Source: Candidatus Binatia bacterium (GTDB lineage Bacteria; Desulfobacterota; Binatia; Bin18). From it: a DNA stretch of 64,000 bases. Location: contig JAJEFA010000009.1 of assembly GCA_022820725.1 (NCBI GenBank), positions 310,001 to 374,000 on the forward strand, in the 5' to 3' direction. A program made the position numbers and the translations under genes. Positions 22,944 to 33,045 of this stretch are shown one piece after another. The notes below the pieces were generated by a model. It was not told the DNA's origin. It worked only from the letters and a program-made list of their open reading frames with translations, and searched no databases. How positions within the stretch are numbered: the first letter of the stretch is position 1; the number at the start of each line of letters is the position of its first letter.

Positions 22944-24524
22944 TCAGTGGGTATCTTTTTGCAGCTTGAACTCCATACTGTCCACCAGTGCCTGCCAGCT
23001 TGCCTCGATAACATTATGAGACACGCCCACGGTTCCCCACCGGTCGGTTTCATCACCGGATTCAATCAGAACCCGAACCGTGGCGCTGGTCCCCTCGCCC
23101 GCGCCCAGGACCCGGACTTTATAGTCGTGCAGTTCGACCGATTCGAGCTGGGGGTAAAATTTGGTGAGCGCTTTGCGCAATGCCTGGTCCAGGGCATTGA
23201 CCGGCCCATTGCCCTGGGCCGCGGTATGCTCTATCTGGCCGTCCGGTCCTTCCAACATGATGGTGGCTTCGGACAGCGGCGGCTCATCCTCTTTCCGTTT
23301 CTCGTCTATCACCCGAAACCCGATGAGACGAAAATGGCGAACCGTACCATTCAGGGCCTTGCGCATTAAGAGCTCAAATGAACCCTCGGCCCCTTCGTAC
23401 TGAAAGCCGGAGTGCTCAAGCTGCTTGACTTCATTCAGGATGTTCTTGACTGCGGGATCGGCGCTCTCGATATCCAGGCCGAACTCTTTGGCCTTATACA
23501 GAACGTTACTCCGCCCGGACAGATCGGAGACCAGCACGCGCTGGGTGTTGCCAATCAGTTCCGGGTCAATATGTTCATAGGTCTCGCTGTTTTTCTGAAC
23601 CGCTGCGACATGCAGACCGCCCTTGTGCGCAAAGGCGCTCGCGCCGACATAGGCCTGGCGTTTATTCGGCTCGATATTGGCCAGCTCGTACACCAGCCGG
23701 GACAACTGGGGCAACTGCTTCAGCTGCTGGGGGCCGACACAGTGGTAGCCCATTTTGAGTTGTAAGTTGGGAATAACGGAACACAGATTCGCGTTCCCAC
23801 ACCGTTCGCCAAAGCCGTTAATCGTTCCCTGGACCTGAACGGCCCCGCTTTCCACCCCGGCGAGCGAGTTTGCCACGGCCAATTCACAGTCGTTGTGACA
23901 GTGAATGCCGAGCTTCGTCTCGACCGCTTGAAAGGCTGCCTGCATACCGGACCGAATGTCGTGCGGCATACTCCCGCCGCGCGTGTCGCATAACACCAGG
24001 ATATCCGCGCCGGCCTGAGCCGCGGCGGTCAGGCATTCCAGCGCATAGCCTGGGTTGGCCTTGAAACCGTCAAAGAAGTGCTCGGCATCAAAAATGACCT
24101 CATCGACCCGCTGTTTCAGATAGGCGATCGAATCGCCAATGACCTCGATATTGGCCTCTTTTGAGATACGCAGATCGTCCCGCACGTGGAGGTCCCAGGT
24201 CTTGCCCACAATCGTCACCACCGGAGTAGCGGCCTGTATGAGCAAACGGATATTCAGGTCGTCCGCAGCCGTGCTATTCACCCGCCGGGTGGAACCAAAG
24301 GCAGCGATCCTGGCCTGCTTCAGGTCGAGTTTTTTGACCGCCTCAAAAAACTCTTCGTCACGGGGATTCGAGCCCGGCCAGCCACCCTCGATATAGTGCA
24401 CCCCGAAGGCGTCCAACTCCTGGGCAATGCGTAATTTATCATCCAGGGTAAGTGAAACATCCTCGGACTGACACCCGTCCCGTAAGGTTGTGTCATAGAG
24501 CGTGATCGTGGGCGTCTTGTTCAT
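22944..24524 (-). CDS. cimA: (R)-citramalate synthase (LeuA-related)
   Basis: A 526-residue enzyme condensing pyruvate and acetyl-CoA to citramalate, the threonine-independent entry to isoleucine. The opening [20 protein letters not shown], with the catalytic Arg-Asp, [17 protein letters not shown], and [15 protein letters not shown] (metal His) are the HMGL/DRE-TIM signatures. GGWPGSNP and the long C-terminal LeuA-like allosteric domain (ending [14 protein letters not shown]) mark the CimA branch rather than isopropylmalate synthase. Feedback control by isoleucine is the family norm. It is followed by the DUF368 gene and preceded by lysC (47-base gap). Confidence 0.93.
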   Translation of the reverse strand: MNKTPTITLYDTTLRDGCQSEDVSLTLDDKLRIAQELDAFGVHYIEGGWPGSNPRDEEFFEAVKKLDLKQARIAAFGSTRRVNSTAADDLNIRLLIQAATPVVTIVGKTWDLHVRDDLRISKEANIEVIGDSIAYLKQRVDEVIFDAEHFFDGFKANPGYALECLTAAAQAGADILVLCDTRGGSMPHDIRSGMQAAFQAVETKLGIHCHNDCELAVANSLAGVESGAVQVQGTINGFGERCGNANLCSVIPNLQLKMGYHCVGPQQLKQLPQLSRLVYELANIEPNKRQAYVGASAFAHKGGLHVAAVQKNSETYEHIDPELIGNTQRVLVSDLSGRSNVLYKAKEFGLDIESADPAVKNILNEVKQLEHSGFQYEGAEGSFELLMRKALNGTVRHFRLIGFRVIDEKRKEDEPPLSEATIMLEGPDGQIEHTAAQGNGPVNALDQALRKALTKFYPQLESVELHDYKVRVLGAGEGTSATVRVLIESGDETDRWGTVGVSHNVIEASWQALVDSMEFKLQKDTH

Positions 24525-24571
24525 AACTCTCTCACTTATTTTCCGACCGTCTTGCGTACCCGCCCCGTTGG

Positions 24572-25783
24572 CTAGGCCGAGGAGATAAAGGCGTCGTGCA
24601 GCACCCGCACCGCCAACTCGGCGTACTTGGCGGCAATCACGATGGAGATTTTAATCTCCGAGGTTGAAATCATCTGGATGTTGATCCCTTCGGCGGCCAG
24701 CACTTCAAACATGCGGGAGGCCACTCCCGCGTGGCTGCGCATGCCCAGCCCCACAATCGAGACCTTGACGACTTCGGTGTCGTAGACAACATCCTCCGCC
24801 CCGATCTCCGGCGCCACATTTTTGACCCGCTCAAGCGCCTTGTGCACATCCCCGCGCGGGACCGTAAACGTGACGTCGGTCTTTTCGTCCGCGCTGGCAT
24901 TCTGGATGATCATATCCACGACGATATTGTCTTGCGCAATGGGCGCGAACAGCTTGGCGGCCAGGCCCGGCCGGTCAGGCACTCGCATCAGGGTGATTTT
25001 CGCCTGATCCAGATCCGACGTGACACCCGAGACCGTCACCTCTTCCATGCTTTGATCCTCCGGCACCAACCACGTCCCTTCATCCGGTGAAAAACTTGAG
25101 CGGACATGCACCGGGACCTGATAGCGCTTGGCAAATTCTACTGAGCGGATTTGGAGTACTTTTGCGCCCAAACTGGCGAGTTCGAGCATCTCATCATAGG
25201 AGATACGCTCCAGCTTATGGGCCTGGGGACAGATGCGCGGGTCGGCGCTATACACGCCGTCAACATCGGTATAGATCTCGCACACATCCGCCGGGAGTGC
25301 CGCGGCAATGGCCACCGCAGTCGTGTCCGAGCCACCCCGCCCCAGGGTGGTAATATCCTGCTGCGCATTCACACCCTGGAAGCCGGCAATCACAACAACA
25401 CTGCCGTCCTTCAGCGCGTTCGACAAGCGTGGCGTCCGGACCTGTTTAATCCGTGCCCGGCCATAGGCAGCATCGGTTTCGATTTGGACCTGATGGCCCA
25501 GGAGTGAGAGCGCCGACACCCCTCTCGCTTTGAGGGCCATGGCAAGCAGGGCGATCGAGACCTGTTCACCCGTTGAGACGAGCACATCGCTCTCGCGCGC
25601 ATCGGGCTGCTCGGCAATCTGCTGCGCTAAGGCGAGCAAGCGGTTGGTTTCACCACTCATCGCGGACAGCACGACGGCAACCTGATGGCCGGCGTCACGC
25701 GTGGCAGCCACCCGTTCGGCAACCTCCTGGATTCGGTCAATCGAGCCGACCGAAGTGCCACCGTATTTCTGGACAATCAACAT
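24572..25783 (-). CDS. lysC: Aspartate kinase
   Basis: A 403-residue enzyme phosphorylating aspartate at the head of the lysine, threonine and methionine pathways. [16 protein letters not shown] is the N-terminal kinase motif, [20 protein letters not shown] is the substrate block, and two ACT domains follow from about residue 260 ([18 protein letters not shown] and [17 protein letters not shown]), the sites of lysine/threonine feedback. It is a monofunctional form of normal length. It overlaps the end of tsaE by seven bases, so the two are co-translated. It neighbours cimA, in the order known from Desulfobacterota. Confidence 0.95.
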   Translation of the reverse strand: MLIVQKYGGTSVGSIDRIQEVAERVAATRDAGHQVAVVLSAMSGETNRLLALAQQIAEQPDARESDVLVSTGEQVSIALLAMALKARGVSALSLLGHQVQIETDAAYGRARIKQVRTPRLSNALKDGSVVVIAGFQGVNAQQDITTLGRGGSDTTAVAIAAALPADVCEIYTDVDGVYSADPRICPQAHKLERISYDEMLELASLGAKVLQIRSVEFAKRYQVPVHVRSSFSPDEGTWLVPEDQSMEEVTVSGVTSDLDQAKITLMRVPDRPGLAAKLFAPIAQDNIVVDMIIQNASADEKTDVTFTVPRGDVHKALERVKNVAPEIGAEDVVYDTEVVKVSIVGLGMRSHAGVASRMFEVLAAEGINIQMISTSEIKISIVIAAKYAELAVRVLHDAFISSA

Positions 25784-26259
25784 CCGCGCTTCTTACTCTC
25801 TCTGCATATCTGGGTCACCAGCTGATCGTAGCGTTCCCCGTACGGAGTCAGGGTCAGCGTACGCCTGTCCCCCTCTCCGTACTCGACCGCAATCAGCAGG
25901 TATTCTGCTAGCGAATCACGCACATCGTTCGGCAGAAACGGAAACCACTCAATAACGGCTACACCCTGCCCAAAGAGATACTCCTCATAGCCTAATTCTT
26001 CGTCTTCGACCCCTTCAAGCCGGTAGAGGTCGATATGATAGAGCGGCACCCTTCCTCTATAATGCTCGGCCACAAGAGTAAAGGTGGGGCTGGTAATGGT
26101 TTCAGAGGCAATCCCGAGTCCCTCCGCTATGCCTTTTACCAGGCAGGTCTTGCCCGTGCCCAAGTCGCCCCTCAGCCCAAGGATCATACCGGGGGTCAGG
26201 ACGCGTCCAATTTGACGCCCAAGGGACATGGTCTCTTCAGCCGAGAATGTCTGAATCAT
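25777..26259 (-). CDS. tsaE: tRNA threonylcarbamoyladenosine biosynthesis ATPase
   Basis: A 160-residue protein of the TsaE family, needed with TsaB, TsaD and TsaC for the t6A37 modification of ANN-decoding tRNAs. Walker A is [15 protein letters not shown], then [21 protein letters not shown] and VIEWFPFLP. The start is ambiguous: ATGs at 26259 and 26268 both fit and both overlap the end of the NAD(P)HX repair gene by 20-30 bases. I took the inner one. It lies between nnrDE and lysC in a compact minus-strand run. Confidence 0.9.
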   Translation of the reverse strand: MIQTFSAEETMSLGRQIGRVLTPGMILGLRGDLGTGKTCLVKGIAEGLGIASETITSPTFTLVAEHYRGRVPLYHIDLYRLEGVEDEELGYEEYLFGQGVAVIEWFPFLPNDVRDSLAEYLLIAVEYGEGDRRTLTLTPYGERYDQLVTQICRESKKRGC

Positions 26260-27829
26260 ATGTGGCATGCGTATCGCTCTGACCGACCCGGGAGAGGGCG
26301 TGCAGTGTGTCCGGCAGGTTGTCAATCACGTCGCGTGCCAGCAGCCCGGCCTGGCCATGCCGGTGGGCAAAAGTATCCGCGGCAGCCCCGTGCAGAAACA
26401 CGCCGAGGCAACACGCCTCATCGGGCGCATAACCTTGGGCGAGTAAGCCGCCGATAATGCCGGACAGGACGTCACCCATGCCACCACTGGCCATCCCCGG
26501 ATTCCCGGTTGGATTGATCCAGGCCCGACCGTCGGGGGCAGCGATAACGCTCCGGGCACCCTTGAGAACGAGATAGCAGCCGTACCGAGTGGCGAACTGA
26601 CGCGCAACCTCCAGTCGCCGGGCTTGGATATCTGCGGTTGACAGTGCGGCCAGCCGAGACATTTCTCCGGGATGGGGGGTGAGCACGACCGGCATCTTGG
26701 CCGTTTTCAGCATGGCCACCTGAGACGCCACACAGTTCAGCCCGTCGGCGTCGATAAGCAGGGGGACCTGGCTGTTTTTGAGAAGCCAGCGCGCCATACG
26801 CTTCGTTTCAGCAGACACGCCGACGCCGGGCCCGAAAACGAGGGCGCTTTTTCCGTGTAGCGTCTGGCTTAATATGCGCGCGTTCAGCCGGAGACTCCCG
26901 TCTGCGCGCTCGGGCTGAGGGGCGGTCATGGCTTCGAGCAAAACCGAAGAGAATATGGGTATGAGCCCTTGTGGGCCGGCTAAGGTGACCAGACCGGTTC
27001 CGGCCCGGAGGGCGGCAGAGGCGCTTAACACGGCCGCTCCGCTTTTCCCGCGCGCGCCGGCAAGGACCAGCAAATGGCCGAAATCGCCCTTATGCGATTC
27101 GGGACGACGGGCGCGTATCTGTCCACCCACCTCACGGCGGGTCAGGACGTACAGGTGAGGTGCAACCTCGGCCAACGCTTGCGGGGCAATCCCGATATCA
27201 ACCCAGGCAAGCTGTCCAACTTGAGCCGTCCCGGGATAGAGCACCTGGCCGAGCTTGGGATAGCCGAAGGTCACCGTTAGCGCCGCCTCAACGGCGCTGC
27301 CTACGGGTTGTCCGGAATCGGCGTGCAAACCGGACGGTATATCGACCGACACAATGGGCACATCACGGGCATTCATGCCGGCGATGAGCGCAGCCTGGAC
27401 ACCTCGCACCGCGGTATTCAGCCCCGTCCCAAGCAGGGCGTCAACGATCACATCGCAGCGTTCAAGCCGCTTCTCGGCGGCAGGTACCTGCTCTAGTGCG
27501 GTCACTTCTTCGATTCGACCTCTGAGGCGCAGGAACGCCTGCAAATTGCGCCGGGCATCGCCAGCGACCTCCCTTTTTTTGGCCGCAAGAATCACCTCAC
27601 ATGCGATGCCCTGCTGTTTCAGCAGGCGGGCCATGACAAAGCCGTCGCCGCCGTTATTGCCTCTGCCGGCGACCACAACCACGCGTTTGGGCCGCTTCTC
27701 AAAAAAGTCGAGCAGGGCCTGCGTCGCGCCGCTGCCGGCCCGTTCCATCAGGACATGACCGGGGGTGCCGTATTTCTCAATTGTGAGCCGATCAAGCTCA
27801 CGCATCTGTGCGGCAGAGACGAGATACAT
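26237..27829 (-). CDS. Bifunctional NAD(P)HX epimerase/dehydratase (Nnr)
   Basis: A 530-residue fused enzyme that repairs hydrated NADH and NADPH. The N-terminal half (to about residue 215) is the epimerase, with VVVAGRGNNGGDGFVMARLL and VDIPSGLHADSGQP. The C-terminal half is the ADP/ATP-dependent dehydratase, with HKGDFGHLLVLAGARGKSGA, VLTPHPGEMSRL and NPTGNPGMASGGMGDVLSG. Both halves look complete. It ends inside the start of tsaE and begins 11 bases after glmM stops, in a tight operon. Confidence 0.93.
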   Translation of the reverse strand: MYLVSAAQMRELDRLTIEKYGTPGHVLMERAGSGATQALLDFFEKRPKRVVVVAGRGNNGGDGFVMARLLKQQGIACEVILAAKKREVAGDARRNLQAFLRLRGRIEEVTALEQVPAAEKRLERCDVIVDALLGTGLNTAVRGVQAALIAGMNARDVPIVSVDIPSGLHADSGQPVGSAVEAALTVTFGYPKLGQVLYPGTAQVGQLAWVDIGIAPQALAEVAPHLYVLTRREVGGQIRARRPESHKGDFGHLLVLAGARGKSGAAVLSASAALRAGTGLVTLAGPQGLIPIFSSVLLEAMTAPQPERADGSLRLNARILSQTLHGKSALVFGPGVGVSAETKRMARWLLKNSQVPLLIDADGLNCVASQVAMLKTAKMPVVLTPHPGEMSRLAALSTADIQARRLEVARQFATRYGCYLVLKGARSVIAAPDGRAWINPTGNPGMASGGMGDVLSGIIGGLLAQGYAPDEACCLGVFLHGAAADTFAHRHGQAGLLARDVIDNLPDTLHALSRVGQSDTHATYDSDILG

Positions 27830-27840
27830 GAGACGATCCT

Positions 27841-29226
27841 TTAGGCAGCTTCCCCTGCCCCAAGGTGGATCCGCACGACCTCAGCGACTTCCTCACCATA
27901 GGTGCGGACGAGGCTTTCGTCTTCGCCCTCGACCATGATCCGCAGCAAGGGCTCAGTCCCGGAGTAGCGGACGAGGAGCCGGCCGGTCTCCCCCAGTTTG
28001 TCGCTGACCTGCTGGATGACGTGTGACACCGGTTCGATAGTCCGCAAATCCTGCCGTTCTCGGACGCGAACGTTGATAAGCGTCTGCGGGTAGCGTCGCA
28101 TGAGTTGGCGCAACTCAGAGAGGGGTTGCTGTTTCTGAACGAGAATCGCCAGGAGCGAAAGAAAGGTGGCAATACCGTCGCCCGTTGTGTTCAGATTGAA
28201 GAAAACAATATGGCCGGATTGTTCACCACCAATGCGATATCCTCCGCGGCGCATCTCCTCGACAACATAGCGATCACCAACCGGGGTCCGGACCAGTTTG
28301 CCACCCATCTGACGGAGCGCGATCTCCAGGCCCAGATTACTCATCACGGTCGCTACTATCGTTTTGTGGGGCAGCGTGCCCTGCCGGAGGTGTTCCTGGG
28401 CGGCAATGGCCAGGATGGCGTCGCCGTCAACGATTGCTCCGGTCTCGTCAACCAGAATGACTCGGTCGGCATCTCCGTCCAGGGTGATGCCGACCTGGGC
28501 CCCGTGCTCGCGGACAAGCTGTTGCACCCGCTGTGGATATAATGCCCCGCAGTCGAGGTTGATATTCGTGCCGTTCGGCGCTGTCCCTATCGGAACGACC
28601 TCGGCGCCGAGCTCGGTCAACACGGCCGGCGCTATGGTATAGGCGGCGCCATGGGCGCAGTCGATCACCACTTTTATTCCGTCCAGCCGGAGATGGCGGG
28701 GAAAAGCGTTTTTGACAAACTCCTGGTAGCGGTCCAGGGCATCGTCAATGCGGACCGCTTTTCCTATGGACCCGGCTGTGGGGCGCTCGTCATCGATCGT
28801 GTGGTTCAGCACCACTTCCGCTATCTCATCCTCCACCGCGTCGGGCAGCTTGAACCCGTCGCGTGAGAAGATTTTAATGCCGTTATCCTGGAAGGGATTA
28901 TGCGAGGCGGAGATGACTACCCCGGCGTCCGCGTTGAGGCTGCGGGTGAGAAAGGCAATGCCGGGTGTCGGCATGGGACCGACGAGGAAGACATCTCCGC
29001 CCATGGAACATGCACCGGATGCGAACGCAGCCTCCAGCATATAACCCGATAAGCGGGTATCTGTGCCGATAACGACGCTGGGATGACCGGGACGGTTGTG
29101 GCAAGCGGAAACCAAGGCTCGGCCAACGCGCAGGGCGGTCTCCGGCGTTATCGGCTCGATATTGGCCACCCCACGAATCCCGTCGGTGCCGAATAACTTC
29201 GTGCTGGGCGCCCCGTCGAGCGACAT
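27841..29226 (-). CDS. glmM: Phosphoglucosamine mutase
   Basis: A 461-residue enzyme converting glucosamine-6-phosphate to the 1-phosphate for UDP-GlcNAc and so for peptidoglycan and LPS. LFGTDGIRGVANIEPITPE opens the fold. The active-site phosphoserine is S108 in ISASHNPFQDNGIK. The metal loop is LDGDADRVILVDE, and the sugar loop is GGEQSGHIVF. The phosphate-binding tail is RYSGTEPLLRIMVEG. Length is normal. It stands at the head of the glmM-nnr-tsaE-lysC run, downstream of the ftsH terminator, so it needs its own promoter in 29227-29275. Confidence 0.95.
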   Translation of the reverse strand: MSLDGAPSTKLFGTDGIRGVANIEPITPETALRVGRALVSACHNRPGHPSVVIGTDTRLSGYMLEAAFASGACSMGGDVFLVGPMPTPGIAFLTRSLNADAGVVISASHNPFQDNGIKIFSRDGFKLPDAVEDEIAEVVLNHTIDDERPTAGSIGKAVRIDDALDRYQEFVKNAFPRHLRLDGIKVVIDCAHGAAYTIAPAVLTELGAEVVPIGTAPNGTNINLDCGALYPQRVQQLVREHGAQVGITLDGDADRVILVDETGAIVDGDAILAIAAQEHLRQGTLPHKTIVATVMSNLGLEIALRQMGGKLVRTPVGDRYVVEEMRRGGYRIGGEQSGHIVFFNLNTTGDGIATFLSLLAILVQKQQPLSELRQLMRRYPQTLINVRVRERQDLRTIEPVSHVIQQVSDKLGETGRLLVRYSGTEPLLRIMVEGEDESLVRTYGEEVAEVVRIHLGAGEAA

Positions 29227-29275
29227 TCAGATAGCCCTCTCCGCTAAAAGACAGACAAGTCCTCTGTCAACAGAC

Positions 29276-29323
29276 AAAAAAAGAGGCGGATGCAAAACAG
29301 TGGAATCCTTTTTGCACCCGCCC
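29276..29323 (-). terminator. Rho-independent terminator after ftsH
   Basis: On the minus strand a stem of 13 positions (one mismatch), GGCGGGTGCAAAA pairing with TTTTGCATCCGCC, closes a 12-base loop and is followed by CTC and seven T residues (29276-29282 on the plus strand as A). It lies 70 bases past the ftsH stop codon and separates ftsH from glmM. Confidence 0.88.
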
Positions 29324-29392
29324 TTCATGCGGCCATCCATCGAGCACCAACTGCGCTGGAATGCGGAAGGGACAACGACGGCCTATGCCGGA

Positions 29393-31216
29393 CTACGCTC
29401 CTGTCGGCTCCGGGTCAACTTCAACATTGAATTGTTTCAGTATACCGTCGATCTCAGGTCCGTCCAAAGCTTCTTTTTCCAGCAGGACTTCGGCCATCTT
29501 GTGCAGGATTTCAATGTGTGTCTGGAGAAGGTCCTGCGCCCGGTTAAAGGCGTCCTTGATAATGTTGCGTACCTCGGTGTCGATCTCAATGGCCGTCTTT
29601 TCAGAGTAGTCTTTGGTCTGAGTAATATCCCGGCCCAGGAAGATTTGTTCTTCTTTTTTCCCAAAAGTCATGGGTCCGAGACGCTCGCTCATGCCCCACT
29701 CGCAGACCATGCGTCGAGCCAGCTCGGTCGCTTTTTCGAGATCGTCTCCAGCGCCGGTCGTGGTGTGGCCAAGGACCAGTTCTTCGGCCACGCGGCCGCC
29801 GAACATGATGGCGAGGCGTTTCAGAATATAGTCTTTGGAAAAGGTGTGGCGATCGTCAACGGGAAGCTGCTGAGTCACCCCCAAGGCCATGCCGCGTGGA
29901 ATGATGGTCACCTTATGGACCGGATCCGTCCCCGGAATCAATCGGGCAACGAGCGCGTGGCCGGCCTCGTGGTAGGCCGTATTGCGGCGCTCATCAAGGC
30001 TGAGGATCATACTGCGACGCTCGGCCCCCATGAGGACCTTGTCCTTGGACAGCTCGAAGTCGTCCATTTCGACTTTGTCTTTGTTTTTGCGAGCCGCCAG
30101 GAGTGCAGCCTCGTTTACCAGGTTTTCCAGGTCAGCCCCGGAAAACCCCGGTGTACCTCGGGCAAGCTGAGAGACGTCAACCTTGTCGTCCAGTGGCACC
30201 CGGCGCGTATGGACGTTGAGGATTTCCTCTCGACCGCGGACGTCCGGAGAGGGCACGACAACCCGCCGGTCAAACCGCCCAGGGCGCAGCAAGGCCGGGT
30301 CCAGGACGTCCGGACGGTTGGTCGCAGCAATCAAAATGACACCCTCGTTTGCTTCAAAACCATCCATCTCCACCAGGAGTTGGTTTAAGGTCTGCTCACG
30401 CTCATCATGCCCACCGCCGAGGCCAGCACCGCGATGGCGTCCGACCGCGTCAATCTCATCAATAAAGATAATGCACGGCGCTTGCTTTTTCCCCTGAATG
30501 AAGAGGTCGCGGACACGCGAGGCTCCGACCCCGACAAACATCTCAACAAAGTCGGAACCGCTGATCGAGAAGAACGGCACCCCGGCTTCCCCGGCAATCG
30601 CCCGGGCGAGCAGGGTCTTTCCAGTGCCGGGAGACCCAACCAGTAAGACACCCTTGGGGATGCGCCCTCCCAAGCGCGTAAACTTTTTCGGGTCTTTAAG
30701 AAAGGCGATAATTTCTTCCAGCTCCTGTTTGGGTTCTTCCACGCCAGCAACATCGCTGAACGTGATGCGCTGTTGGTTTTCCGTCAGCAGTTTGGCCCGG
30801 CTCTTGCCGAAAGACATGGCCTTGCCACCGCCCATTTGCATCTGGCGCATAAAGAAGATCCAGACGCCGATAAGGAGCAGCATCGGAAACCATTGAATCA
30901 GGATGGTGATATACCAGGGATCGCCTTCTTCCGGCCGCGCGGCCACTCGGACCCCCCGGTCGCGCAAGGTCCGCATAAGGTCGGGATCATCGGTGGGAGC
31001 GTAGGTCTTGAAGCGGTCATCATTGCGGAATTTCCCACGAATGATCTGCCCCTGAATGACGACCTCAGAGACCTCACCTTTTTCTACGGCCGTGAAGAAA
31101 TCACTAAAGACAATTTCAGGTTCTCTCGGTTGTTGGCGATTGAACAGGTTGAACATGAACAGGAAGATCACCCCGAGAACCAACCACAGTGCGAGATTAG
31201 AAGAAACCTTATTCAC
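29393..31216 (-). CDS. ftsH: ATP-dependent zinc metalloprotease FtsH
   Basis: A 607-residue AAA+ membrane protease for quality control. TM1 ([18 protein letters not shown]) and TM2 (about 108-126, [19 protein letters not shown]) flank a periplasmic domain. Walker A is GSPGTGKT near residue 195, Walker B is [16 protein letters not shown], and the second region of homology is [19 protein letters not shown]. The zinc site HEAGH is at residues 416-420, with a downstream Asp ligand in [11 protein letters not shown]. The gene lies 30 bases after tilS, the conserved tilS-ftsH order, and ends in a strong terminator. Confidence 0.97.
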   Translation of the reverse strand: MNKVSSNLALWLVLGVIFLFMFNLFNRQQPREPEIVFSDFFTAVEKGEVSEVVIQGQIIRGKFRNDDRFKTYAPTDDPDLMRTLRDRGVRVAARPEEGDPWYITILIQWFPMLLLIGVWIFFMRQMQMGGGKAMSFGKSRAKLLTENQQRITFSDVAGVEEPKQELEEIIAFLKDPKKFTRLGGRIPKGVLLVGSPGTGKTLLARAIAGEAGVPFFSISGSDFVEMFVGVGASRVRDLFIQGKKQAPCIIFIDEIDAVGRHRGAGLGGGHDEREQTLNQLLVEMDGFEANEGVILIAATNRPDVLDPALLRPGRFDRRVVVPSPDVRGREEILNVHTRRVPLDDKVDVSQLARGTPGFSGADLENLVNEAALLAARKNKDKVEMDDFELSKDKVLMGAERRSMILSLDERRNTAYHEAGHALVARLIPGTDPVHKVTIIPRGMALGVTQQLPVDDRHTFSKDYILKRLAIMFGGRVAEELVLGHTTTGAGDDLEKATELARRMVCEWGMSERLGPMTFGKKEEQIFLGRDITQTKDYSEKTAIEIDTEVRNIIKDAFNRAQDLLQTHIEILHKMAEVLLEKEALDGPEIDGILKQFNVEVDPEPTGA

Positions 31217-31246
31217 TCCGTCACCTTTCGTATAGCCGCTGTTAGC

Positions 31247-32641
31247 CTACCACAGTTCTTCATCGACCGGCAACGGGCTGACCTGCATGCGATAGACCTG
31301 TCGGGTCGCCGCCGTCACTAGCGCACTCTGGCCTCTGACACAGCCCGGGACCCAGGCAAGCTCCCCGTTCATTTCGACCACTGGGAATCCGGGACGGAGC
31401 GGGGGCGGGATTTTTGCATCAACCAAGACATCCCGCACTTTCCTGTGACCGCGCATCCCGAAAGGACGAATACGATCCCCGGTACGGACGTTGCGGACAA
31501 TACAGGTATCCCCGGTACCAGCGAGGTCGCAATCAAAGACGGCAGACCAGCGGTCTGCACACCGGGCTGCGCTCAGATCGCCTTGCCATACGAGAGCAGC
31601 AGAAACGCTCAGGTCCCAGCGTGAGGCTAACCGCCATTTCTGACCGGCCTGTAAGACATAGGAATAGTCCCGCTCCGTGACAGGTGCTCGCTGGGTTTGG
31701 AGCATCAGCCGCGTTCCCTGGCGAACGACGGCCCGCCTACCCGGCAACTCTACCCTACCCTGGATTTTTCCTTCGCCAAGCTCCCTCAACCGACGCACAT
31801 GAACCGCTTTCAGACCTTGCGCCCCCCCTTCCACCCACTGACGGAGAATGCGAGATCGTAAGGCGGCAGGCTCTCTGTCTAAGGCGGTGAGAGAGAGGCT
31901 ATCGTCATGTCCGATGATACGCGCCCGCGCATTCGTCGCCAGCTCTTCGAGCCAGTCCTCCTCTTCCCGGGTCGTTTCAGCCAGAGAGGCCAGATGACGC
32001 CGAACTTGCGGAGAAAATTCTTGTTCCAAAAAGGGCAGGAGAACGTGCCGGATCTTATTCCGGGTAAAACGCAGGTCAGCGTTACTCGGGTCTATGACAT
32101 AGGGCAGCTTTTTTTCTTTTGTGTAGGCGTCGATTTCCTGTCGCGAACAGTGCAGGAAAGGCCGAAGCAGCCAGTTATCTCTCATCGGTGGAATACCGGC
32201 TATTCCACGCCGGGCGCTGCCGCGCATGAGGCGAAAGAGAACGGTCTCAGCCTGGTCATCCTGCGTATGGGCAGTGGCAATATAATCGAGCGGAGCCGCG
32301 GCAAGACTCTCTTGAAAAAATGTATAGCGCACTTCTCGCGCCCAGGCTTCGATTCCTTTCAGGTCGGGAGGAGGCTGGAGTTTTTTGACCGAGAGCGGTA
32401 CCCGCCACTGCTGACACAGGGTTTGCAACATGTCCTGTTCCTGGCCGGACTCGGGGCGCAGGCCGTGATTGACGTGGAGCACCTTCAACCGATAGTCCCG
32501 CAGCGGCGTAATCGCCAGCAGGGCGGAGAGCAGGGCAACCGAGTCGGGACCACCGGAACAGGCTACGCCGATACGCAGGCCGGACGTGTCCGGAAGCAGT
32601 TGGTGAAGAGCGGCCCAAAGCTTGTGCTCAAGGGGCAACAT
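31247..32641 (-). CDS. tilS: tRNA(Ile)-lysidine synthase
   Basis: A 464-residue enzyme that converts C34 of the CAU-anticodon isoleucine tRNA to lysidine, so AUA is read as Ile. The P-loop is SGGPDSVALL from residue 29. The TAHTQDDQAETVLFRLMRGS block is the conserved HTxDDQAET catalytic motif. GIAGIPPMRDNWLLRPFL follows, and the C-terminal half has the TilS substrate-binding domains (RNVRTGDRIRPFGMRGHRKVRD). Start ATG at 32641 is placed 12 bases after a terminator hairpin. Confidence 0.93.
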   Translation of the reverse strand: MLPLEHKLWAALHQLLPDTSGLRIGVACSGGPDSVALLSALLAITPLRDYRLKVLHVNHGLRPESGQEQDMLQTLCQQWRVPLSVKKLQPPPDLKGIEAWAREVRYTFFQESLAAAPLDYIATAHTQDDQAETVLFRLMRGSARRGIAGIPPMRDNWLLRPFLHCSRQEIDAYTKEKKLPYVIDPSNADLRFTRNKIRHVLLPFLEQEFSPQVRRHLASLAETTREEEDWLEELATNARARIIGHDDSLSLTALDREPAALRSRILRQWVEGGAQGLKAVHVRRLRELGEGKIQGRVELPGRRAVVRQGTRLMLQTQRAPVTERDYSYVLQAGQKWRLASRWDLSVSAALVWQGDLSAARCADRWSAVFDCDLAGTGDTCIVRNVRTGDRIRPFGMRGHRKVRDVLVDAKIPPPLRPGFPVVEMNGELAWVPGCVRGQSALVTAATRQVYRMQVSPLPVDEELW

Positions 32642-32652
32642 ACACCTGAAAT

Positions 32653-32677
32653 AAAAAAGGCGCTCCTGTGGAACGCC
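32653..32677 (-). terminator. Rho-independent terminator between the 35-residue gene and tilS
   Basis: GGCGTTCC and GGAGCGCC (8 bp with one G-U) close a 3-base loop and run into six T residues on the minus strand. It ends transcription of the short membrane-protein gene and possibly of the tRNA before tilS begins 12 bases further on. Confidence 0.85.
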
Positions 32678-32724
32678 CTTGGTGTACGGGTATCTGGGTC
32701 ACGGTCGCTACGCTTGATCCTTCC

Positions 32725-32832
32725 CTATTCGTCGCCTTTTGCGTTCCGCATCATGACGGCGATGGCAGAAACGAGCGTACAGAGCACGGCAATCCCGGCC
32801 ACGGCCTGCATAAATATCGCGAGTGGATCCAT
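32725..32832 (-). CDS. 35-residue single-pass membrane protein
   Basis: It begins MDPLAIFMQAVAGIAVLCTL and ends VSAIAVMMRNAKGDE: one hydrophobic helix of about 25 residues, then a charged tail. AAAGGAG lies six bases before the ATG, and a good terminator stands 47 bases after the stop. The combination of ribosome site, hydrophobic pattern and terminator supports a real gene. It resembles small regulatory or assembly peptides of the membrane, but I cannot name the family. Confidence 0.68.
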   Translation of the reverse strand: MDPLAIFMQAVAGIAVLCTLVSAIAVMMRNAKGDE

Positions 32833-32890
32833 AGTCTGCTCCTTTATCATCAACGGCAGTTTTGACCGCCCCGGTGAGAGTATTCCAGCC

Positions 32891-32964
32891 TAGCGGCGGG
32901 CGGACTTGAACCGCCGACCTAGGGATTATGAGACCCTCGCTCTAGCCTCCTGAGCTACGCCGCC
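32891..32964 (-). tRNA. tRNA-Met (anticodon CAT), elongator type
   Basis: A 74-base cloverleaf. The acceptor arms GGCGGCG and CGCCGCT pair (terminal G-U) with discriminator A, the D arm is GCTC/GAGC, the T arm has GGCGGTTCAAGTCCGCC. The anticodon loop CTCATAA gives CAT. The U-U pair at the loop end is common in this tRNA. The acceptor is not the C1-A72 mismatch of the initiator. Elongator Met is favoured over lysidine-type Ile2, though tilS is next to it. CCA is not encoded. Confidence 0.92.
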
Positions 32965-33045
32965 ATGAAGTGTTAAATCCGGCAGTTCGGGGAAAGTCAA
33001 GAGGAGGGACCGGGCGGGGTGCAGCTCTTCGCGGCCCGAGAGAGT

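Noticed and set aside
29096..30388. 430-residue plus-strand frame
   Set aside because: It is antisense to the clearly coding ftsH and glmM genes; such long shadow frames are common in GC-rich DNA.
31907..32893. 328-residue plus-strand frame
   Set aside because: It is antisense to tilS and crosses a terminator and the 35-residue gene.
32891..32964. Lysidine-type tRNA-Ile2 instead of tRNA-Met
   Set aside because: Location near tilS suggested it, but the acceptor and anticodon stem resemble elongator tRNA-Met of related bacteria; not fully excluded.
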